A stretch of 64,000 bases of DNA from Candidatus Calescibacterium sp. (GTDB lineage: Bacteria; Calescibacteriota; Calescibacteriia; Calescibacteriales; Calescibacteriaceae): assembly GCA_025060505.1 (NCBI GenBank), contig JANXBU010000001.1:248001-312000 (forward strand). Reading direction: 5' to 3'. Positions 16,909 through 25,803 of this stretch are shown piece after piece (position 1 is the stretch's first letter; each line of letters opens with the position of its first letter). The position numbers were made by a program, and so were the translations under genes. The notes beneath the pieces were generated by a model that was not told the origin of the DNA, searched no databases, and saw only the letters and a list, made by a program, of their open reading frames with translations.

Positions 16909-18246
16909 TTACCATTTTTTTCTGTATTGACTTTTCATAAGCTTACTTAAACCTATAACTTTGTAGGAAAACTGTTTTACGGTAGATTTTTTTCCTTCAA
17001 CAAGAAGTGTAAGTATTTTGCACCTTGAAACAAGAGCTTTAATGTTTTTATTTGAAATATTCCCTAAACCGTCCGTTACTAGAATAACCTTATCAAATCT
17101 GTTTTTCAATATATGTTCTGCTACACAGTCAAAGTCTGTTCCAAGAGTTGTCATGAATTTTCTTTCAGACAAATCTTTTTTTGTTATTGGAAATACCTGT
17201 GTGCTAAACCCATATATAGGAAAAGCTATCCAATCCCTTATTGATTCAAGAAGGTAGAATAAAGCAGGCAGATGGGAATAGAATGAGCCGGACACATCCA
17301 TATAGACCCTGAATGATCTGCCTTCGTCGAATAAATAGTTCGATGAATATATAACGGGTGGAATATCTGTTGAAAGGAAGACAAAATCTTTTCTTCCATG
17401 GTATGGAAGAACCCCTACACCCCTTTGGCATATGTCTTCAATTTTCCCATATTCTTCTATTGATATTTCCTTGATCAATTCAACTAGTTTTTGTTTTATT
17501 GTTGCTAATCCTCGAGCAGAGTTGGTTATATCATTTCCTGATATTTTACAAATCCTTGATTCTATGTTTTCAGAAACATATTTGATAACATGCTCTAATA
17601 TCTCTTTGTCAATCTGACTTGCTTCTACTAGCTCTTCTATAATGGTTAGATCCCCTGGATTATGCTGCTGGATATGTTTTAGAATTCTTTCAAGATTTAT
17701 ATTGTTTGATTTTATCATTTCCTGCAATTCTCTGCATTTTTCGTTTTTTTCATCAGACCACTCAGACGGAGGAAGAAATAATGAAGCTGGACAGAGAATC
17801 TTTCCTTCTTCATTCCTGTTCTTTCTGTAAATATCAGTTACATTCAGATTTTTGGCTGTGTCTCCAAATTCTCTGTATATGATCTGATTTATGATTATGT
17901 CTTCTGCTAAGTTCGTTACATATCTGCCATATCTTGAATCGTATACTGGAGATTCAGTAGTGTGGCCGAGAATATAGTGCAAAATCTCATGTGACAGCAG
18001 AAAAAGGATATCTTCTTTTGTTTTGATATATACACTGTAGAACTTGGGTGAGAATTCAATAGTTACCTTTGAACTTAAGGGACTTAAGTAACTTCCCCTT
18101 ATGAATATTCTTGCAGTTTGTATATCGCTATTTTCTACTATCTCTATTGAATCGCGGTATGCTACATCTAGTATGGCTCCAAAGAAAATGTGTTTGCGGT
18201 AGCTTTTGTATAGCTCTTGAATTATTTCTTTTTTTATAACGGCCAT
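16909..18246 (-). CDS. VWA-like metallopeptidase-domain protein (DUF2201 type)
   Basis: The 445-residue protein combines a putative zinc-peptidase part and a von Willebrand A domain. Residues 86-90 are HEILH (HExxH) in SHEILHYILGH. A C-terminal VWA domain has the MIDAS residues DVSGS (317-321), TLGTDFD and VTDG near 390. This is the arrangement of VWA-like DUF2201 proteins, which pair with MoxR ATPases. The ATG at 18246 overlaps the preceding gene's stop by 13 bases, so translation is probably coupled. It may act as a chaperone or maturation factor with the MoxR protein two genes upstream; the client is unknown. Confidence 0.8.
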   Translation of the reverse strand: MAVIKKEIIQELYKSYRKHIFFGAILDVAYRDSIEIVENSDIQTARIFIRGSYLSPLSSKVTIEFSPKFYSVYIKTKEDILFLLSHEILHYILGHTTESPVYDSRYGRYVTNLAEDIIINQIIYREFGDTAKNLNVTDIYRKNRNEEGKILCPASLFLPPSEWSDEKNEKCRELQEMIKSNNINLERILKHIQQHNPGDLTIIEELVEASQIDKEILEHVIKYVSENIESRICKISGNDITNSARGLATIKQKLVELIKEISIEEYGKIEDICQRGVGVLPYHGRKDFVFLSTDIPPVIYSSNYLFDEGRSFRVYMDVSGSFYSHLPALFYLLESIRDWIAFPIYGFSTQVFPITKKDLSERKFMTTLGTDFDCVAEHILKNRFDKVILVTDGLGNISNKNIKALVSRCKILTLLVEGKKSTVKQFSYKVIGLSKLMKSQYRKKW

Positions 18247-19184
18247 TTTGGTTTGCAAATTAAAAAGTATCCACATGAGTTTTTGAACAAAGATATGTAC
18301 TCATTTTGTGGATTTTCTGTCCGAACCGATGGATCAAACACCTCACCGTGAAGAAAAGATGCAAATCTTTTAAGCTGACCAGGTCTGAGTTCCAATATGT
18401 TTATTGGTTCCGAAGTGAACAGAAAAGTTTTGACAACAAAAACATCATTCAGAAAATCTGGTAGATCTAATTCTTCGGAATCTTCTACTACTTTCGGTGA
18501 GAAAGCTCTCACCGCATATAAGGCTTCGTATGGAGGAAATGGAAGAAAGTGTACAAAACTTATCTGTGAGATATACTTATTCCTGGTTGCAAAACTATAG
18601 CTCCCCGAAGAATAAGCAGAAACACCATATAGTTTAAGAGCATTTATTATATAGTTCGGTAATTCCTTTGGAGATTTGGCTAATCTGATATAAACCATTT
18701 CGGATTTTTGATTATATCCAGAATAGTAAAAAATAACGTGTGAACTTTCATTATAGTGACTCTTATTGATCCTACCGCACAAAACAGGTTGAACATTTGA
18801 ACCTTTGATATCCCATCCATAAAAAATGATCAATTCCGTTCTTGGACAAGCATACACATTTTTACCAATTTTTACAAAGTTAACGTAATATGGATCGATA
18901 TGAAATTCAACAAATGGTGATCGGAAGCGGTGAATCCTATCATCTTTGTTCACAAGGTGCTCTCGGATGAATTCATTTATTACTTCTTCGCTTCGGCAAA
19001 TTAATATACCCTTTATAAGTTTTTCGCCTATTCTAAAATTCTCCAGGTTTTTTTCAAGATCATCAAAAGAACATATACCAAGCTCTATTGCTTTGGAGAT
19101 CGGTACATTGATGTTGACAGGGCTCGCTAAAAGTATTTCTTGTTCTCCTATTTTATCTGCATATACTATTTTTAGGAGCTTCAT
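18234..19184 (-). CDS. Unknown protein between MoxR and VWA genes
   Basis: This 316-residue protein matches no family I recognise. It looks globular and soluble, rich in strands and aromatic residues, with no signal peptide or membrane segment. Recognisable stretches are LLASPVNINVPISKAIELG near the start and a Tyr/Ser-rich middle. It sits 24 bases after the MoxR gene and overlaps the VWA gene by 13 bases, so the three are almost surely one operon. By position it may be an adaptor or substrate-recognition subunit, but that is inference from context alone. Confidence 0.7.
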   Translation of the reverse strand: MKLLKIVYADKIGEQEILLASPVNINVPISKAIELGICSFDDLEKNLENFRIGEKLIKGILICRSEEVINEFIREHLVNKDDRIHRFRSPFVEFHIDPYYVNFVKIGKNVYACPRTELIIFYGWDIKGSNVQPVLCGRINKSHYNESSHVIFYYSGYNQKSEMVYIRLAKSPKELPNYIINALKLYGVSAYSSGSYSFATRNKYISQISFVHFLPFPPYEALYAVRAFSPKVVEDSEELDLPDFLNDVFVVKTFLFTSEPINILELRPGQLKRFASFLHGEVFDPSVRTENPQNEYISLFKNSCGYFLICKPKWPL

Positions 19185-19208
19185 AATTTTTGTCCTGACT
19201 CTAATGTA

Positions 19209-20546
19209 TTAATTGGCAGAGGGTCCTTTTCTTAGTTTTATTATTTCATCCAAGGTATGAAATATCTTTTTGAAATCCGAATATCCGATTGATTCTTCAA
19301 AAAATGATACCAAAGATGCAGCCACAATCTGTGATTTTGGAACCATTTGAACATCTTGATTCTCATTCAAGCCTTCAATAAAGAGTTCTACTATATGTTC
19401 ATATTTTGAGAAATTGAATATATTTCTATGGAAGTCAAAGAACCTCTTTTTCATTTCTTGAGATCTATCAAAATCTATCTTGTATAACTTTTCAATAAGA
19501 TAGTATTTCCTTGAGTAGTCTGATTCTCTAATTATTGATGATTCAAGTCTTGAAAGAGCCACATGATCCATGATTATTTTCTCTCTTCTTGATCCTACCT
19601 GGTCAGATATTTTATCTAATGCATCCAAAATTATGTAATCTATAAAATCTTTTTCAAATGTTTCATAAACCACGGAAAATGGAAGAAGATATGGTGTAGT
19701 AGATAGGATTATTTCATATATTTTCTGTTCTGAGAGTTCTCCCTTTGCATCCATTATTGAGAGTATAGAAAGCAGTCCTCTTTTGATCATCCCAGCTCTT
19801 CTTCCATCTAATCTTAACTCATTTGCTTTATCTCTGATAACTTGTTCAAGAGCAATTATAAAATCATCTAAAGTTTCATTAAATCTTTCCGAGATTCCAA
19901 GATAAGACTTTTTAGCCTCTTCAAGAAGTTTGTTAATTTTGATATCCTCATATATCTGTTTATATCCAATATTTTTCTGGAGCATCACAGCATCGCTTTC
20001 TGTAATGTTCGAGATAACATTTTTTTTGTCCTCCTTACTAAGATCCTCAAACTCCGGAACCCAGACTATATATGAAAACCTGCCGGCAAGAGCTGGATCA
20101 AGGGTTCTAGCTCCGGGATAGTTAGGCGGATTCATAGCTGCAAAGATATACTTGATGCTTTCGAGTTTCTTCCCCATAATTCTTCTTGATCGTATGATTT
20201 CAAGCCATTTATTCTGCATCTGGTAGTTTGCTCTTGAAATCTCATCAATAAGAACAAACTCTTTATCTGATATAGATATATCTGTGGATACATATTCAAT
20301 TCTATCCTCTTTTAGACTGAAGGGATTAGGAAATCCCAAAACATCCTCGAACAGAGCCTTTGAAGCATCATAAGCTATGAATTTAAGACCAAGAGCTTTT
20401 GCTAACCTTTCGCATAGAAGAGTTTTAGCTGTTCCGTGTGTCCCGACAAGAAGAACCGGATCTCCGGTCAGCAATCCTGCAAGTATTATATCCTCTATCC
20501 TATCATATCCATAGATACCTAAAGATCTGAATAAGCTGTTATTCAT
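19209..20546 (-). CDS. MoxR-family AAA+ ATPase
   Basis: This AAA+ ATPase of 445 residues has Walker A GTHGTAKT (35-42), Walker B FVLIDE (97-102) followed by ISRANYQMQNKWLE, sensor 1 in FAAMNPPNYPGARTLDPAL and an arginine-containing AGRF. These are MoxR/RavA-type signatures. The C-terminal third is helical and divergent. MoxR proteins usually work with a VWA partner to remodel or metallate client enzymes, and such a partner is encoded two genes downstream. The gene begins 92 bases after atpH on the same strand, so it could be read through from the ATP synthase genes. Confidence 0.88.
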   Translation of the reverse strand: MNNSLFRSLGIYGYDRIEDIILAGLLTGDPVLLVGTHGTAKTLLCERLAKALGLKFIAYDASKALFEDVLGFPNPFSLKEDRIEYVSTDISISDKEFVLIDEISRANYQMQNKWLEIIRSRRIMGKKLESIKYIFAAMNPPNYPGARTLDPALAGRFSYIVWVPEFEDLSKEDKKNVISNITESDAVMLQKNIGYKQIYEDIKINKLLEEAKKSYLGISERFNETLDDFIIALEQVIRDKANELRLDGRRAGMIKRGLLSILSIMDAKGELSEQKIYEIILSTTPYLLPFSVVYETFEKDFIDYIILDALDKISDQVGSRREKIIMDHVALSRLESSIIRESDYSRKYYLIEKLYKIDFDRSQEMKKRFFDFHRNIFNFSKYEHIVELFIEGLNENQDVQMVPKSQIVAASLVSFFEESIGYSDFKKIFHTLDEIIKLRKGPSAN

Positions 20547-20638
20547 AATATATAAGATAATCCTAAAGATCTGAATTTGTGATCCAATTTCTGATTTATT
20601 CTACCAGGAAAATCTATTACATGAATACCCAGAATTAG

Positions 20639-21160
20639 TTAAAACTCTATTTTTGAAAACTCTCTCAGCATGTTTCTTGCAGAGAGAGAAATCCTCCAAT
20701 CTCTTCCCAGAATCTCCATACCAAGCAGCATATTTTCATCATATTTCAAGTCTATCTCGAATTTTTTTGAGAAAGCTTTCTCAAGTTTCTCCCTCAGTGA
20801 ATTGATTTGCTCATCACTGAGTTTTTCAGCTGAAACTATAACAACAGTTTCTATACCTTGATCTTTCTGGTAATACATATAAAATGCATTTATTATATCA
20901 TCTATCAGGTTGAATCTTTTTTTGGTCAAGAGAATTTTTAGAAAGTTTGTGGTTATATCAAGGAATCCAAATTTTTTTGATATGGAATCTATAAAATCAA
21001 TTTTATCCTTTTTCGAGGTAAGAGGTGCAAGAATAAATCCTCGAACATTCTCATCTTTGAATATACTCTGTATCTTTTTTATATCTTCAAGTATTTTGTT
21101 TATGTTTCCCGTTTCCTTTGCGGCAAGTAGCAGGGATTTTGCGTATCTTTGAGCAATCAT
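20639..21160 (-). CDS. atpH: F-type ATP synthase delta subunit
   Basis: Delta joins the F1 head to the b-subunit stalk. The protein begins MIAQRYAKSLLLAAKE and has the conserved C-terminal region LKYDENMLLGMEILGRDW with SLSARNMLREF. Length is 173 residues, which is typical. The ATG at 21160 follows a GGAGAG ribosome site and starts one base after the atpF stop. A GTG/TTG-type extension upstream is less likely. The normal downstream genes atpA, atpG, atpD and atpC are absent; a MoxR gene follows instead. Confidence 0.88.
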   Translation of the reverse strand: MIAQRYAKSLLLAAKETGNINKILEDIKKIQSIFKDENVRGFILAPLTSKKDKIDFIDSISKKFGFLDITTNFLKILLTKKRFNLIDDIINAFYMYYQKDQGIETVVIVSAEKLSDEQINSLREKLEKAFSKKFEIDLKYDENMLLGMEILGRDWRISLSARNMLREFSKIEF

Positions 21161-21161
21161 A

Positions 21162-21671
21162 TTAGTTTTTACTCTCCTTTCCAATCTGCTCTATTGAATT
21201 TAAAATCTTTGAGAAAAACTTCTTTGAATCCTGATCGGACTTTTTTAATCTTATATACTCTTCTGCAAGTTTTAGAGCGTACTCAAGAGTATGCTTTCTG
21301 ATCTCTTTCTTTGCATCTTCTACTTTTGTCTTTATAATGTTTTCTGTTTCTTCGATCTTCTTTTTTTCGAATTCTTGGGCAGATTTGATTATTTTTTCCG
21401 ACTCCGCTTCTGCAAGTTTATTTATATCTTCTTCAATTCTTTTGATTTCCTCATTGGCTTTCTCTCTTTTTAATTTTGCTTCATCATATTTTCTTTTTGC
21501 TGATTCTAATTCTGATTTTGACCTTTGTAATTCAGAAAGCATTGCTTCTGACTTCTGTTCGAGGGATTTTTTCATCTTTGGAAAAAGAAATTTATATATA
21601 AGAAAGATGTATATTGCAAAGTTTATCGATGTAAAAATAAGAGTGGATACAAAACTGTGATGTCCTTCCAT
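21162..21671 (-). CDS. atpF: F-type ATP synthase b subunit
   Basis: The 169-residue protein has one N-terminal membrane segment (FAIYIFLIYKFLFP) followed by a long charged coiled-coil helix, the structure of the peripheral-stalk b subunit. The ATG at 21671 has a strong GGGAGG ribosome site; the start overlaps the b' gene, whose TGA ends at 21674. Together with the neighbouring b' gene this gives a heterodimeric stalk, as in cyanobacteria, Aquificae and some proteobacteria. Confidence 0.82.
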   Translation of the reverse strand: MEGHHSFVSTLIFTSINFAIYIFLIYKFLFPKMKKSLEQKSEAMLSELQRSKSELESAKRKYDEAKLKREKANEEIKRIEEDINKLAEAESEKIIKSAQEFEKKKIEETENIIKTKVEDAKKEIRKHTLEYALKLAEEYIRLKKSDQDSKKFFSKILNSIEQIGKESKN

Positions 21672-21673
21672 AC

Positions 21674-22099
21674 TCAAACCTCCCTTTCAAGTATTTTCCT
21701 CAAAATATCTTTTGAGAGAGCAGATGCGATTTCTGGAATCTTGTTCAACATCTTTTCCTTTTCTTTTTCTATATCTGAAACTATCTCTGATATCTTCTTT
21801 TCGGAATATTCTATTGCTCCTTGGATGATTTTGTTTGCTTTTTCCGTAGCTTCACTTACCTTCTTCTTGTAATCTTCCAAAGCTTTTTCTCTGGCTGATT
21901 CAATAATTTTTCTCGTTTCATCTTCAAGTTTTTGAGCTTCGCGGATATATTGAGAAGCTTCTTGCATATTTGCTTTTATAGCATCCTCGTACTTGAAAGC
22001 TTCCTTAGAGATTGAAAGGTAAATGAGTCTGTACGATACAAAGAAAGCAATTATGAAAATCAGAAAGCTTAGTACAAACGTTAAGTTTATATCAAACAT
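21674..22099 (-). CDS. atpF': F-type ATP synthase b' subunit
   Basis: A 141-residue protein with an N-terminal membrane helix (FVLSFLIFIIAFFVSYRLIYL) and a long Glu/Lys/Ala-rich helix. It is paralogous in plan to the next gene and is the first of three genes b'-b-delta on one transcript. No atpB or atpE (a or c subunit) lies upstream; the region before it is spacer and then a divergent gene. Which of the two is b and which b' is by order and length only. Confidence 0.75.
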   Translation of the reverse strand: MFDINLTFVLSFLIFIIAFFVSYRLIYLSISKEAFKYEDAIKANMQEASQYIREAQKLEDETRKIIESAREKALEDYKKKVSEATEKANKIIQGAIEYSEKKISEIVSDIEKEKEKMLNKIPEIASALSKDILRKILEREV

Positions 22100-22252
22100 A
22101 CTTCAATCATTACAGGTTAAATATTTCAATATCAAAAAATCAGAATTTTATATTTCTTAAATGTTTTGTTTCTTAGTTTTTTACAGGAAAGCAAAATATC
22201 ATCTAATTTGTCATAAATTATGCAAATGTAAGTTATTAACTTATACAGAGCA

Positions 22253-22678
22253 ATGAATATTCTGGTTTTTATTTTACTTTTTGATGTCGGTTTAGGTATT
22301 ATGCTTGGTGAGCCAACAGGAATAAATATAAAATCATGGTTCAGACCAAATGATCAGGCACTACACTCTGGTTTATCTTGGTCAATTATTCAAGAGTCTG
22401 TTTTTGTCTTTGCGGATTGGAATAAAACATTACATAAGCTGAACCTAAAAGATGTTAAACTAAAATTTTATCCCGGTGTTGGATTATTTGTGGGTATTAC
22501 TGAGAAAGATACATCACTTGGATTAAGAGTTCCACTCGGTGTAGATTCATTTTTGAGGATTCCAATAAACATATCTTTTGAACTATCCCCTTCCCTTTCT
22601 CTTATACCAGATACAAAATTTAAACTTTCTGGATTCTTAGCAATAAGGTATGTTTTTGAACAGATAGATATTATGTAG
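22253..22678 (+). CDS. Small exported beta-barrel-like protein
   Basis: The 141-residue product has an N-terminal hydrophobic signal (MNILVFILLFDVGLG) and then GIMLGEPTGINIKSWF, LSWSI, a PGVGLFVGI segment, LGLRVPLGVD and a final FLAIRYVF. The alternating pattern and aromatic end suggest an eight-strand outer-membrane barrel. The GEPTGINIK start resembles a family of small uncharacterised outer-membrane proteins. It lies alone between divergent atp genes and a convergent histidine kinase gene. Confidence 0.6.
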   Translation: MNILVFILLFDVGLGIMLGEPTGINIKSWFRPNDQALHSGLSWSIIQESVFVFADWNKTLHKLNLKDVKLKFYPGVGLFVGITEKDTSLGLRVPLGVDSFLRIPINISFELSPSLSLIPDTKFKLSGFLAIRYVFEQIDIM

Positions 22679-22756
22679 GTCAGCAATATGTTACGCTTAC
22701 CTTACCTAATGTATTATCATATCAATCTTTGTTCTATCAGATCTTGACCACCACAC

Positions 22757-23623
22757 CTAAACCGAAGGGAAATATAACCTGATTTTTGTACCCTTTCCTA
22801 CATTAGATTCAACCAGTATTTTTCCGTTATGTATCTCAACTATTTTTTTTACAACAGTCATACCAAGTCCTGTTCCATGTGGTTTTGTTGTATAAAACGG
22901 TATAAAAATTTTTTGCAGTTTATCTTCTGGAATACCACATCCAGTATCTTCAAACTCACAAACGATATTTCCTGATTCATCGTAAGTTCTAACATTTATT
23001 TTCTTCTGCGGAGACATCTCAAGGCTTTCTATACTGTTGAAAATAATGTTTGAGAAGCATCTTTTGAGTAAGAAATCATCTCCTTGAATGAACAACTTAT
23101 CTGAATTGTAAGATCTGACAACCTCAAAATCATACTGGAAAATTTCCTTTGTTTCGAGTATCTCTTTTATAGTATCCTCTATTATAGCTTCAATATTTAT
23201 TTTCTTCTTCGACTCAATTTTACTCCCCCTTACAAATATACTCGTATTTGATATTATAGATTCAATCCTGTCAAAAATTGACTTTATTATTTTCAGGTCT
23301 CTACTGTTTTGGTTTGCATCTTCAAGCAGAGATAAAACTTTTGACCTCAGCGCAAAGATTGGGTTTTTTATCTCATGAGTTATGAAGGAAGCCATATCAA
23401 CCATTCCTCTGAACCTTTCTTCAACCAGTAAATCTTGTATCAGATCCTTTAACTTCTGAGTGGATATTTTTAAACCAAGAATATCACCAGATATTTCAAT
23501 CTTAATCCCTTCCTGTGATTCATCTGTGTAAATTTGTATATCTTTCAATTTGTATGTTTTGATCTTTTTGTGTGTTTCTATCTTTTGATTGGATTCCTTC
23601 TTAAGATCATAAGATTTTTTCAT
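22757..23623 (-). CDS. Orphan histidine kinase without sensor domain
   Basis: The 288-residue protein has a HisKA box with His83 in SFITHEIKNP and an HATPase_c domain: N box NIIFNSIES, G1 FEDTGCGIPEDKL, F box IPFYTTKPHGTGLGM with G2 GTGLGM. No membrane segment or PAS domain precedes it; the first 70 residues are lysine-rich and may be a coiled coil. It is therefore cytosolic and must sense through a partner. No response regulator gene is nearby. The ATG at 23623 follows a TTG; no Shine-Dalgarno sequence is visible. Confidence 0.85.
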   Translation of the reverse strand: MKKSYDLKKESNQKIETHKKIKTYKLKDIQIYTDESQEGIKIEISGDILGLKISTQKLKDLIQDLLVEERFRGMVDMASFITHEIKNPIFALRSKVLSLLEDANQNSRDLKIIKSIFDRIESIISNTSIFVRGSKIESKKKINIEAIIEDTIKEILETKEIFQYDFEVVRSYNSDKLFIQGDDFLLKRCFSNIIFNSIESLEMSPQKKINVRTYDESGNIVCEFEDTGCGIPEDKLQKIFIPFYTTKPHGTGLGMTVVKKIVEIHNGKILVESNVGKGTKIRLYFPSV

Positions 23624-23672
23624 CAAATAAAATTTTATTTATTCTTTTGATCCGTTTTGCTATTTGCATTTC

Positions 23673-24839
23673 TCAAATATTCATATGCTCTTCAATAGCA
23701 ACTGCAAGTGTCATACCGGCTTGAGATGAAGGAGATCTTCCTTTCTGCTTTTCAACCAAAAGCTTACCATTTTTAGCACAAAACAATGCAGAAGCTTCTG
23801 AAACCGACGGTATCCCGAGATATTTTTTCGCTTGTGCAGATGGATTTTTTACTTCTATTTTGGAGAGATCTTCTTTCTTGACAAAGATAACCTCTGCCCC
23901 AATTCTGCTTTTTAAAATTTCGGAGAAAGCCAAAAATTCTTGATCTTCTTTCTTAACATCAACGGTAGAAACTGTTTTTATTGAATCCATTGAAATACCA
24001 AATTTCTCAAAAGTATCTTTGAGAAATTCATAAAGCTCATGAGCTTTTACTCCTTTATCAAAACCAATACCAACATGAAGAACAGGAGGTCTGTAAATCA
24101 CAACAGGTATTTTGAATGCATCTTTTTTGATTTCTCTATGAGAAATAAAAAGGCAAGCTGAGAAATTTTCCTGCTCCTGAACGAAGTCCTCAAACTTTGT
24201 AAAGTACTTGAAGTTTTTTGGAACAGAAAAAAATTTTTCACCGGATTCCTGAACTATTGCTACACCTTCATCGTTGACTACTGACGAAGATACTTTAACA
24301 AGTGTATCATGATCTGCAAAAACTTTCCATCCAAATTCTCTACCGAATATATCAACTGGTATTGTTCCAAGAGAATCAGAAGCTGTGGTTATAACGGGAG
24401 TTGCTGAAAGAACTCTTGCAACTTCTCTACAAAGCTCGTTAGCTCCTCCAACGTGTCCGGAAAGAACACTTATAACAAACTTTCCCGTTTCATCTATGCA
24501 CAAAACTGCTGGATCTTCTTCTTTGCTCTTGAGTTTTGGTGATATAAGCCTAACAAGAGCTCCAAGAGACATAACACATATAATCGCATCATAGCTATGG
24601 AATATTTCAAGAAGAAGCTCTTTTATGTTTTTGAAGAAAACCACATTGTTTAAATCAGTTTCCCCTGAGAACTTCTCTGGTACAAACACTGAAACTTTGT
24701 CAAATTCAAGTTTTTTTGCAAGAGAAGATATAATTCTGGTTCCCCCCCGAGTCACCGAAACAAGCGCGATACCCTTGCTCAGAATCTTTCTTAGGGTTTC
24801 TCTTTTCTTTTGCTCTATTAATTCTGATAGATTGTCCAT
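23673..24839 (-). CDS. cbiG: Cobalt-precorrin-5A hydrolase CbiG
   Basis: CbiG opens the delta-lactone ring of cobalt-precorrin-5A in the anaerobic cobalamin pathway. The protein has VMSLGALVRLISPKLKSKEEDPAVL, the N-terminal-domain signature LSGHVGGANELC, a central linker, and the C-terminal domain HVGIGFDKGVKA with PSVSEASAL. At 388 residues both domains are present. The gene follows cbiF by 80 bases on the same strand; together they cover successive steps around ring contraction. Confidence 0.88.
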   Translation of the reverse strand: MDNLSELIEQKKRETLRKILSKGIALVSVTRGGTRIISSLAKKLEFDKVSVFVPEKFSGETDLNNVVFFKNIKELLLEIFHSYDAIICVMSLGALVRLISPKLKSKEEDPAVLCIDETGKFVISVLSGHVGGANELCREVARVLSATPVITTASDSLGTIPVDIFGREFGWKVFADHDTLVKVSSSVVNDEGVAIVQESGEKFFSVPKNFKYFTKFEDFVQEQENFSACLFISHREIKKDAFKIPVVIYRPPVLHVGIGFDKGVKAHELYEFLKDTFEKFGISMDSIKTVSTVDVKKEDQEFLAFSEILKSRIGAEVIFVKKEDLSKIEVKNPSAQAKKYLGIPSVSEASALFCAKNGKLLVEKQKGRSPSSQAGMTLAVAIEEHMNI

Positions 24840-24919
24840 CTTTTCAATATTAGATGAAGAGACTAGATTTGAATTTTGTCAAAAATTCATTTTGCTAAAA
24901 ATTAAGGTGATATCTATAG

Positions 24920-25726
24920 TTATTGGTCATCTATTAGATTATTGCTTTCATCAGAATGATTGTTTTTATTTTTTACTCTTCTTACCATTTGTGCGTATTG
25001 CTGTGAATAAACAAAAGATCTGTTTCCGTAGGCTTGAAAAGCTTTTGATACTATAAAAAGCGCATGTGAATTGATGCCCTGCTCTTTTATCTTAGACGAT
25101 ATATCAGATATGGTTCCTTGTATTATTTTCTGGTCTTCCCAACTTACTTTGTAGCAAACGGCACAGGGAAATTCCGGAGGAAATCCAGCTGAAAGAAGGT
25201 CTTGAACAATTTTGTCTATTAATGCAGCTGATAAAAAGAATATAATTGTCGGCTTTTGTTTCATAAATTCCCTTATATCTTCAGGTACGGGAGTTTTTCC
25301 AGGGTAGCGGGTTATGACGATACTTTGGGTTATCTCTGGTATTGTGTATTCCATCTTTAGAGCAGAAGCAGCTGCTATGAATGATGAAACTCCTGGAATT
25401 ATCTCAAAATCAATACCCTCTTTTTCAAGAAGTTCAAAATACTCCTTTGTAGAACCAAAAATACAAGGATCTCCATCATGAACTCTTGCAACTACCTTCC
25501 CATCATTATACTTTTTTTTCATTATATCAACTATCTCATCAACAGACAAACCATGAGAGTCTATTTTTTCAGCTTTTGGAAACATATCAAGAATTTTTCG
25601 GTTTATGAGCGAGCCTGTGTATATTATTATATCAGCTGAGCTCATAACTTTGTGAGCTTTTATAGTCATAAGTTCGGGGTCTCCGGGACCAATTCCGACA
25701 AAGTATATCTTTCCCTTCTGATTCAT
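24920..25726 (-). CDS. cbiF: Cobalt-precorrin-4 C11-methyltransferase
   Basis: The 268-residue protein is a tetrapyrrole methylase: VGIGPGDPELMTIKA near the start, ADIIIYTGSLI, the DGDPCIFGS loop and IIPGVSSFIAAAS. The YTGSL and GDPCIFGS variants fit CbiF/CobM. It uses SAM to methylate C11 of cobalt-precorrin-4. It ends in a hydrophilic Asn/Asp-rich tail. The start diverges from meaB with 77 bases between. No cobalamin riboswitch is visible upstream. Confidence 0.88.
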   Translation of the reverse strand: MNQKGKIYFVGIGPGDPELMTIKAHKVMSSADIIIYTGSLINRKILDMFPKAEKIDSHGLSVDEIVDIMKKKYNDGKVVARVHDGDPCIFGSTKEYFELLEKEGIDFEIIPGVSSFIAAASALKMEYTIPEITQSIVITRYPGKTPVPEDIREFMKQKPTIIFFLSAALIDKIVQDLLSAGFPPEFPCAVCYKVSWEDQKIIQGTISDISSKIKEQGINSHALFIVSKAFQAYGNRSFVYSQQYAQMVRRVKNKNNHSDESNNLIDDQ

Positions 25727-25803
25727 ACATCAATTATGTGTAAAAATCAGATAAAACCTAAATTTTTCACTTTCTTTGATGTTTAAATTAAAATGTTGAG
25801 CTT

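Noticed and set aside
25727-25803. Possible cobalamin riboswitch before cbiF or meaB
   Set aside because: The gap is 77 bases, too short for the aptamer, and no B12-box-like sequence was seen.
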